From Negativicutes bacterium (GTDB lineage Bacteria; Bacillota; Negativicutes; SKW292): a stretch of DNA of 7,119 nucleotides. Every line of letters begins with the position of its first letter. The stretch's first letter is position 1. The stretch is from assembly GCA_026416215.1 (NCBI GenBank), contig JAOAFP010000024.1, positions 1 through 7,119 on the forward strand, read 5' to 3'. The notes under the pieces are model-generated. The model was not told the DNA's origin. It did no database searches and saw only the letters and a list, made by a program, of their open reading frames with translations. Below are positions 1-4,851 of the stretch, piece by piece. Position numbers and translations under genes: made by a program.

Positions 1-19
1 AGATGTGTATAAGAGACAG
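1..19 (+). other. Tn5/Nextera mosaic-end adapter (library artefact)
   Basis: These bases read AGATGTGTATAAGAGACAG, which is exactly the transposase mosaic-end adapter used in tagmentation libraries. It is not genomic. Read in frame with the following selD fragment it yields the spurious peptide MCIRDR, so any protein from this contig beginning that way has an artificial N-terminus. True genomic sequence starts at about base 20. Confidence 0.98.
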
Positions 20-20
20 G

Positions 21-533
21 ACCAAGCCGCTGGGGACGGGAATTTTGGCCACGGCTGCCCGGGGAGGAATGTTTGAAGCCGAGTTTGCCGGGGCGGCGGC
101 CTCGATGGCCACCCTGAACAGGCTGGCGGCTGAGACGGCACAGACGTTTGAGGTCAGGGCCTGCACTGACGTCACCGGGTTCGGCCTGTTCGGCCACCTG
201 CTGGAGATGGCAGGCGACGAGATTTCGTTCCGGCTGGACAGCCGGCGGCTGCCGCTGCTGGCCGGGGCAGCTGAGGCCGCCGCTCTCGGGATGGTTCCGG
301 CCGGAGCATATTCCAACCGTCGTCATCTGTCCGGGCGGCTGTCGGTGGGACCGGGGGTGGGAGAAAATGTGGTTGACATTTGCTGCGATCCCCAAACCTC
401 GGGCGGACTGCTGTTCAGCCTGCCGGCTGCCCAGGCCGGCCGGCTCGACAGTTTGCTGCGGGCCCGGGGGTTGAAGTCGGCAGTGATAGGAGAGGTGATA
501 AAAAAGCATGAACGAACAATCTACCTTGACTGA
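21..533 (+). CDS. selD: Selenide, water dikinase (selenophosphate synthase), C-terminal part; 5' truncated
   Basis: SelD makes monoselenophosphate from selenide and ATP; this is the selenium donor for selenocysteine, selenouridine in tRNA and selenium cofactors. About 170 residues are present, roughly the last half of a protein that is usually near 345 residues. Family motifs seen are TKPLGTG at the very start (the LTKPLG motif), TDVTGFGLFGHL around base 166, and CDPQTSGGLLF around base 386; these belong to the C-terminal AIRS-type domain. The N-terminal part, with the glycine-rich loop and the active-site Cys or Sec, lies outside the window, so it cannot be said whether this is a selenoprotein. 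The first six codons of the open frame are adapter and were excluded. The end overlaps the next gene by 26 bases, which suggests translational coupling. Confidence 0.96.
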   Translation, partial: TKPLGTGILATAARGGMFEAEFAGAAASMATLNRLAAETAQTFEVRACTDVTGFGLFGHLLEMAGDEISFRLDSRRLPLLAGAAEAAALGMVPAGAYSNRRHLSGRLSVGPGVGENVVDICCDPQTSGGLLFSLPAAQAGRLDSLLRARGLKSAVIGEVIKKHERTIYLD

Positions 534-1200
534 AGTTGATGCCAGGGGGCTGCCGTGTCCGCAGCCGGTTTTTGCCGCCAAACGGGCACTGGAAAGCCTT
601 CTGGCCGGAGCTGTGGTGATCAGGGTGGACAACGAGGTGGCCAAGGAAAACATCTTGAAGTTTGCCCGGGCCAACAATTTCACCACTGAAGTGACGGCCA
701 CAGACGGCGACTACGCAATTACCGTCTTCAAGGGCAAGATGCCGCCGCCCGGCCGGCAAATCCGGGCCGGGGAGGAAGGCGGGGAGGTGTTAACTAAGAA
801 AAAACCGGCGTCGGGCAGGTCCGGCCGGGATAAGGGCGGCAAAGGTGAGGCTGACAGTCAGGCCGGGCCAGGCACGGCCTACCTGATTACCCAGGACATG
901 CTGGGCCTGGGGGCCAGGCAGCTGGGGGAAATACTCATCAAGTCGATGCTGTTCACCCTGTCCGAGCGCGATACTCCCCCGCCGCTGATCGTGCTGGTCA
1001 ATAGTGGGGTGAACCTTGTCACCGACCGGTCGCCGGTTATCGGCCACCTGCGACGGCTGGCGGAAAACGGCTGCCGGATACTGGCCTGCGGCACCTGCCT
1101 GGAGTATTACAACATCAAGGATCAGCTGGCGGTGGGGGAAGTGACCAACATGTACAGCGCCCTGGAGGAGCTTGAGAAATTCCGGGTGATCACGGTCTGA
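508..1200 (+). CDS. yedF: Selenium metabolism protein YedF (TusA-like plus DsrE/F-like domains)
   Basis: This 230-residue protein has two domains. Residues 8-77 form a TusA/SirA-like domain with the CPxP motif (LPCPQPV, Cys17), the site that carries persulfide in TusA proteins. Residues 124-230 form a DsrE/DsrF-like domain with the CGTCLEYY motif (Cys194 and Cys197). This arrangement is that of the YedF family found next to selD; a role in handling or delivering reactive selenium or sulphur is proposed but not firmly established. Residues 78-123 form a long Gly/Lys/Arg-rich linker that looks disordered. The ATG at 508 is preceded by AGGAGAGGTGAT at 488-499, a strong ribosome binding site located within selD. 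The position directly after selD and before the DUF3343 gene supports the call. Confidence 0.93.
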   Translation: MNEQSTLTEVDARGLPCPQPVFAAKRALESLLAGAVVIRVDNEVAKENILKFARANNFTTEVTATDGDYAITVFKGKMPPPGRQIRAGEEGGEVLTKKKPASGRSGRDKGGKGEADSQAGPGTAYLITQDMLGLGARQLGEILIKSMLFTLSERDTPPPLIVLVNSGVNLVTDRSPVIGHLRRLAENGCRILACGTCLEYYNIKDQLAVGEVTNMYSALEELEKFRVITV

Positions 1201-1219
1201 TGGGTACAGGAGCCGGACG

Positions 1220-1483
1220 GTGAAGGACCGGGCGGTGCTCTACACATTCGAGTCGGTCCATCAGGCAATAAAGGGAGAAGACGTGCTGCGGGCGGCGGGA
1301 ATTGCCTGCGAGATGATTCCGGTACCGCGGGAAATATCGTTGAGCTGCGGTCAGGGACTGAGGCTGGCGGCGGCTGATGCGGAAAAATCGGAAGCGGCCT
1401 GGCGGCAGGCGGCGGTCAGCTGGCAGAAAAAGGTTCACGCCTGCCGTGTAGACGGCAGGTACCGGTACGGGGTGGAAAACTGA
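1220..1483 (+). CDS. DUF3343 protein, putative Se/S carrier-like
   Basis: This is an 87-residue cytoplasmic protein of the DUF3343 family. It shows the family pattern: an N-terminal strand with F-E-S-V-H (residues 10-14), a helix, then PVPREISLSCGQGLR (about residues 34-48) with a conserved Cys43 that is the presumed chalcogen-binding residue. Family members commonly sit beside selD/yedF in anaerobic Bacillota and have been proposed to be small Se/S carriers; no biochemical function is established to my knowledge. The start is GTG at 1220, chosen because AGGAG lies at 1208-1212, seven bases upstream, and there is no alternative ATG in a sensible place. It begins 19 bases after yedF and ends 2 bases before the channel gene. 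Confidence 0.88.
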   Translation: MKDRAVLYTFESVHQAIKGEDVLRAAGIACEMIPVPREISLSCGQGLRLAAADAEKSEAAWRQAAVSWQKKVHACRVDGRYRYGVEN

Positions 1484-1485
1484 CC

Positions 1486-2322
1486 ATGCATGATTTTATA
1501 ATCAAGGTCTGGCACGACCTGCGCGATCCGGCATCGTTGGAGATAATTCTGACCCGGGGGCTGCGCCTGCTGGTGATCGGGGCAGTTCTGTTCGCGATCT
1601 GGGCCCTGGCCAGCCACCTGTTGCGACGGCTGCTGTCGGCCGGGCGCAGCTGGGGAATTGCCGATCGGGCGGATGAAAAGCGGCTGGCTACCCTGCGGGG
1701 GTTCTGTCAGAACGTGATCCGCATTGTTCTGGCGATTTTCGGCCTTATTATGGGGTTGAGAGAACTTGGCATCGACACCACCTCGATGCTGGCAGGAGTG
1801 AGCGTGGTGGGGCTGGCGATCGGGGTTGGCGCCCAGCACATGGTAAGGGACTATCTGTCGGGGATCATCATCGTGGTTGAAAACCAGTTCAATGTCGGCG
1901 ACAATGTCGAAATAACCTTCGTGAATGGCCCGGTGGTACAGGGGACAGTTGAGCGGATTGCCATAAGATCGACCCAGGTGCGCAGCTCCGACGGCAAACT
2001 GAATTTCATAAACAATGGCTCGATCCTGCGGGTGGCAAACGGTAGCCGCGACTGGTCGCTGGCCATGGTGGAAATGACGGTGCCGGCTGAGTGGAACGTG
2101 GCCCGGTCGCGTCAGGCTGCCCAACAGGTCTGCCAGCAGCTGGCCGGAAGCGAGGTGGCGGAGTTGCTGCTGGCAGCGCCCGAGGTTGGCGGAGTGAGCG
2201 AGGTTAACGCCGACGGGGTCAGCGGGATGGAAATCCGCTGCCGAACCAGGCCGGGGCAGCAGGCGGCGGTGGAGGCAAAAATGCGGGCACTGATTGCCCG
2301 GCAAATCGAGGAAGGCAGGTAA
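1486..2322 (+). CDS. MscS-family small-conductance mechanosensitive ion channel
   Basis: This 278-residue inner-membrane channel opens on membrane tension to release solutes during osmotic downshock. Three hydrophobic segments are visible: about residues 24-48, 72-93 and 101-128. The third is the pore-lining helix plus its kink (GVSVVGLAIGVGAQHMVRDY), rich in alternating Gly/Ala as in MscS TM3. It is followed by the beta domain (ENQFNVGDNVEI, then GTVERIAIRSTQVRSSDG and INNGSI) and a C-terminal alpha/beta region. The length matches E. coli MscS (286). The start is ATG at 1486, with GGGGTGG at 1469-1475 as a weak ribosome binding site. Only two bases separate it from the DUF3343 gene, so coupling is likely. 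Linkage of MscS channels to selenium or chromosome-partitioning genes is, as I recall, common in clostridia and need not mean a selenium role. Confidence 0.95.
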   Translation: MHDFIIKVWHDLRDPASLEIILTRGLRLLVIGAVLFAIWALASHLLRRLLSAGRSWGIADRADEKRLATLRGFCQNVIRIVLAIFGLIMGLRELGIDTTSMLAGVSVVGLAIGVGAQHMVRDYLSGIIIVVENQFNVGDNVEITFVNGPVVQGTVERIAIRSTQVRSSDGKLNFINNGSILRVANGSRDWSLAMVEMTVPAEWNVARSRQAAQQVCQQLAGSEVAELLLAAPEVGGVSEVNADGVSGMEIRCRTRPGQQAAVEAKMRALIARQIEEGR

Positions 2323-3407
2323 TGAGCGTCAGTCTGGAGATTGGTCTGGTCGGCTGGCCCAAGGCCGGCAAAACAACGATATTCAACGCTCTGACCGGGG
2401 CGGGGGCTCCGGTTACCGACTACCTGGCTGCCAGCGCCCCCCCCAATCTGGCCGTGGTGGCGGTACCCGACGAACGGCTGAAGTGGCTGCAGGAGTTATA
2501 CCGGGCCAAACGGGTGGTGCCGACAACCATTAAGTTTGTCGACATTGCCGGAGTGGCCGGAGGCGGCGGGATCGGCCGGTCGGTACTGGCGGCAGCCCGC
2601 GAGGCCGACGCACTGGTGCAGGTGGTCCGGGAGGGGCTGGCCGTGCCCGGGCTGACCGGCGGCAACAGCGGGCTGTGTGACCAGGTCCGGGGGTTTAATG
2701 TCGAAATGTGCCTGGCTGACCTTGAGCTGGTGGAAAAGCGGCTGGAGCGGCTGCAAAAGGCGGTCAAGGGCGGTGACCGGACCAGCCGGGAAGAAAAGGA
2801 ATTACTGGACAGCTGGCAGGAAAGTCTTAGCGACGGTCTGCCGCTGAGGGCACTGGCCCTGACGCCGGCCGGGGCCAGACTGGCCGGGGGACTGAAGCTG
2901 CTGACCGCCAAACCGTTCATGGTGGTGGTAAACACTGACGAGCAATATGCCACACAGCCGGAACAGGCTCCCGGAGTGGCAAAACTTGCGGCGGCCGTGG
3001 CTCCGGTTCCGGTTATGGCCATTGCCGGCAAGATTGAGGCTGAACTGGCAGAACTACCGGCCAGTGAGGCCGATGAACTGGCAGCGGTGTTCGCCACCGG
3101 GGAGAGGGCAGCGGGGAGGATAATCCGGCAGAGCTATCGGCTGCTCGACCTGGTGACTTTTCTGACTGCCGGCGAACCGGAGGTCAGGGCCTGGACCGTG
3201 CGGAATGGTACGAAAGCGCAGCAGGCGGCGGGAAAAATTCATTCGGATATCGGGAGGGGCTTCATCCGGGCGGAAACAGTAGCTTTTGCCGACCTCAGGG
3301 CTGCCGGCACGATGGCGGTGGCCAGGGAGAGGGGGCTGGTGAGACTGGAGGGCAAGGAGTACATCGTGCAGGACGGCGATGTGATTCATTTCCGGTTCAA
3401 CGTGTGA
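2322..3407 (+). CDS. Divergent YchF-family (Obg-related) P-loop NTPase with C-terminal TGS-like domain
   Basis: This 361-residue protein matches the length and architecture of YchF/OLA1 (363 in E. coli), a ribosome-associated TRAFAC NTPase. Seen here: a P-loop GWPKAGKT (residues 11-18), PDERL (50-54), the G3 motif FVDIAG (72-77), a helical coiled-coil region around ADLELVEKRLERLQKAVKGG (132-151), the YchF-type G4 motif NTDE (204-207), and a C-terminal domain ending KEYIVQDGDVIHFRFNV (345-361). It departs from canonical YchF: the P-loop is usually GLPNVGKS; the glycine-rich stretch after G3 (KGASKGEGLGN in E. coli) is shortened to AGGGGIG; the Cys of the FPFC motif is absent; and I see no equivalent of the catalytic-loop His (His114 in E. 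coli). It is probably a paralogue rather than the housekeeping copy. ATG overlaps the mscS stop (TAATG), with GAGGAAGG at 2308-2315. Confidence 0.88.
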   Translation: MSVSLEIGLVGWPKAGKTTIFNALTGAGAPVTDYLAASAPPNLAVVAVPDERLKWLQELYRAKRVVPTTIKFVDIAGVAGGGGIGRSVLAAAREADALVQVVREGLAVPGLTGGNSGLCDQVRGFNVEMCLADLELVEKRLERLQKAVKGGDRTSREEKELLDSWQESLSDGLPLRALALTPAGARLAGGLKLLTAKPFMVVVNTDEQYATQPEQAPGVAKLAAAVAPVPVMAIAGKIEAELAELPASEADELAAVFATGERAAGRIIRQSYRLLDLVTFLTAGEPEVRAWTVRNGTKAQQAAGKIHSDIGRGFIRAETVAFADLRAAGTMAVARERGLVRLEGKEYIVQDGDVIHFRFNV

Positions 3408-3409
3408 GG

Positions 3410-3452
3410 GCAACACTGCGGCCGGCCGCCAACCTACGGCCTGCGGCGTTGC
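3410..3452 (+). repeat. GC-rich imperfect hairpin between ychF-like and DUF3795 genes
   Basis: GCAAC (3410-3414) pairs with GTTGC (3448-3452), followed inward by C-TGC/GCG-G and GGCCG/CGGCC pairings with one mismatch and one bulge, leaving a loop of about 12 bases. The left arm also contains a perfect 12-base palindrome GCGGCCGGCCGC at 3418-3429. No run of T follows, so a standard intrinsic terminator is not supported. The hairpin stops just before the ribosome binding site of the DUF3795 gene. It may partly insulate the two genes or stabilise a transcript; that is inference. Confidence 0.5.
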
Positions 3453-3471
3453 GACGAGGGGAGGAAAAGCG

Positions 3472-3741
3472 ATGAGTGGGGAAATATCCCGTTGTGGGCT
3501 GGACTGCGGCGAATGCCGCTGCCGGCAGTCCGGAGAGTGTCCGGGGTGTTACGTAGCCAACGGTCAGATGTTCTGGGGGCAGTGCCCGGTATCGTATTGC
3601 TGTCAGCAACGGGGGCACGATCACTGCGGTCTGTGCCCGCGTTACTGCTGCGATATGCTGTATGACTTTGCCTATGGCGAACAGGGTGACAACGGACGGA
3701 GGCTGGAACGATTAAATCAGCGTTTAAGGGACGGAAGCTAG
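3472..3741 (+). CDS. DUF3795 cysteine-rich protein
   Basis: This 89-residue protein contains 13 cysteines in the first 60 residues: Cys8, 12, 15, 17, 23, 26, 38, 43, 44, 52, 55, 59 and 60. The opening CGLDCGEC, the CPGC pair, the FWGQCPVSYCC block, HCGLC and the closing GDNGRRLERL are typical of DUF3795 proteins, which are frequent in anaerobic bacteria and archaea. The pattern suggests binding of zinc or an iron-sulphur cluster; no function is known to me. No signal peptide or membrane segment is visible. The ATG at 3472 follows a strong ribosome binding site, GAGGGGAGGA at 3456-3465. Its last 31 bases overlap the proposed start region of the exported protein that follows. Confidence 0.87.
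   Translation: MSGEISRCGLDCGECRCRQSGECPGCYVANGQMFWGQCPVSYCCQQRGHDHCGLCPRYCCDMLYDFAYGEQGDNGRRLERLNQRLRDGS
3698..3702 (+). promoter_or_regulatory. Ribosome binding site supporting an AUU start at 3711
   Basis: GGAGG lies inside the 3' end of the DUF3795 gene, eight bases upstream of the ATT codon at 3711. The downstream frame is open from 3690 (after the TGA at 3687-3689) and has no ATG, GTG or TTG before 3852. This site is the main reason for placing the exported-protein start at 3711. It is small and could occur by chance in G-rich coding sequence. Confidence 0.5.
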
Positions 3742-4814
3742 GACGGCTGGCACTGCTGGTCTGGCTGGCAATCCGGCTTTCCCCCCTGCTGGCGGCGCCC
3801 AACCCTTATACCATTGAGGACTGGGAGTGGTATCCGGAATGGCCGGCCGAGGTGAGCGACGGCGGGCCCCGGCTGCTGTTGTCAGACAGCCCGGAGTACG
3901 TGGTCAGACCGGGAATTGTATATCGCGACTGGCTTGAGGGCGACTGCCGGATCTTTTTTTACCACGTAAACCGCTGCCGCCAGCCGGCACGGGTCAGCGT
4001 GCGGCTGGACAACCTGGAATCCCGGCCGGTGCAGGTGCAGATCAGACAACGGGGGCTGGCCTGGCCGGATCGGGAAACGGTGTTGGTAGGCAAGGCGACG
4101 ATGCACCACTGGCTGACCGACCGCTGCCGTTATCCCGAAATAACTATTGACCCCGGCGGCCACAGCGAGCTTGACCCCGACCTCGGACAAATCACGATAT
4201 GGGACGAGCAGCTAATCAACGGAATATATGACCTGAGCTGCAACGGCAGGGTTATGGCCACTATTGCGATGATCCCCCGGGGACAGACAGACGAACAGTT
4301 TTGGGCCGGCCAGCCGGAGTGGCTGCCACGGGATGGTGTCCACCCGGCCGGCACGTTTGCTGCCGCCGATCGACAGGTAGTGCTGGGGCCGATGCCCCCG
4401 CCCGGCCGGGTGGCGGCGGTAACGCTGGCTGACGGCCGGGTGGACCGGTTCCTGGTAGGCACCGACCCCCGCACTGATCAGCCGGTAATAAATCATGGCA
4501 ATTACGGGGTGAGGTACACAATAGTCAACCGGCCGGCCGACCAGCCGGCCGGCTACGACCTCTACCTGGCTGCGCTGGGCGGGGTGTTTGGCAGCTGGCT
4601 GGGAGTTTCTGGTCCGGATGACGGGATAGAGTGGTTGCCGGTGCCGGCCAGCGGCTGGGTTAATGCGGTTGAAACCGCCAACGGTAAACGCTATCCGGTC
4701 GAATTTGTCGCCAGCCTCCGGTCGGCGGCCGGGCAATGGCTGATTTTTTCCCCGCCGGGCGGATCGGCGCTGCCAGTCCGGCTGGTTCTGGAGGCAACCG
4801 GGCCGGCGCTGTGA
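3711..4814 (+). CDS. Exported protein of unknown function, probable AUU start
   Basis: I do not recognise a named family. The first GTG is at 3852, but the frame is open upstream to 3690, and codons 3711-3800 encode a convincing signal peptide: basic N-region (K-S-A-F-K-G-R-K-L-G-R), hydrophobic core LALLVWLA, and SPLLAA before PNPYTIEDWEWYPEW. The likely start is ATT at 3711 with GGAGG eight bases before it, giving 367 residues; a CTG at 3747 or 3753 would drop the basic region. The mature part looks beta-rich, has four cysteines (79, 89, 139 and 177, an even number compatible with disulfides), and has no catalytic motif I can name. Phrases such as SDSPEYV, GIVYRDWLEGDCRIFFYHVN and NHGNYGVRYTI resemble, from memory, uncharacterised secreted Bacillota proteins sometimes joined to copper-amine-oxidase-like N-domains. 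The 5' end overlaps the DUF3795 gene by 31 bases. Confidence 0.72.
   Translation: MKSAFKGRKLGRLALLVWLAIRLSPLLAAPNPYTIEDWEWYPEWPAEVSDGGPRLLLSDSPEYVVRPGIVYRDWLEGDCRIFFYHVNRCRQPARVSVRLDNLESRPVQVQIRQRGLAWPDRETVLVGKATMHHWLTDRCRYPEITIDPGGHSELDPDLGQITIWDEQLINGIYDLSCNGRVMATIAMIPRGQTDEQFWAGQPEWLPRDGVHPAGTFAAADRQVVLGPMPPPGRVAAVTLADGRVDRFLVGTDPRTDQPVINHGNYGVRYTIVNRPADQPAGYDLYLAALGGVFGSWLGVSGPDDGIEWLPVPASGWVNAVETANGKRYPVEFVASLRSAAGQWLIFSPPGGSALPVRLVLEATGPAL
4529..4552 (+). repeat. Perfect 9-base inverted repeat inside the exported-protein gene
   Basis: CCGGCCGGC (4529-4537) and its reverse complement GCCGGCCGG (4544-4552) flank a 6-base loop CGACCA. The region encodes R-P-A-D-Q-P-A-G. An all-GC stem of this length would be a stable mRNA hairpin. 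Because GGCCGG words are common throughout this window, coincidence of codon use is the simplest explanation. Confidence 0.6.
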
Positions 4815-4851
4815 GCCCGGCGAAAATATCTTCAGGAAAGGCGTCTGCGCA

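Noticed and set aside
1..19. End of a real Tn5-like transposon
   Set aside because: The sequence is the full synthetic mosaic-end adapter at the contig edge, with its mirror at the other edge; no transposase or target duplication is present.
1435..2304. 289-residue open frame on the - strand
   Set aside because: It lies opposite the clear MscS gene, is rich in His/Pro/Gln typical of antisense frames in GC-rich DNA, and has no recognisable motif.
2420..3097. 225-residue open frame on the - strand
   Set aside because: A Ser/Ala/Thr-rich low-complexity shadow of the YchF-like gene.
3408..3471. Intrinsic terminator after the YchF-like gene
   Set aside because: The hairpin is not followed by a T-tract; the next bases are GACGAGGGG.
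4212..4736. 174-residue open frame on the - strand
   Set aside because: Opposite the exported-protein gene, with no motif and no convincing ribosome binding site considered; read as antisense shadow.
3852..4814. GTG at 3852 as the start of the exported protein
   Set aside because: It would discard an obvious in-frame signal peptide encoded at 3711-3800 and leave about 110 bases unexplained; the ribosome binding site near 3852 is also weak.
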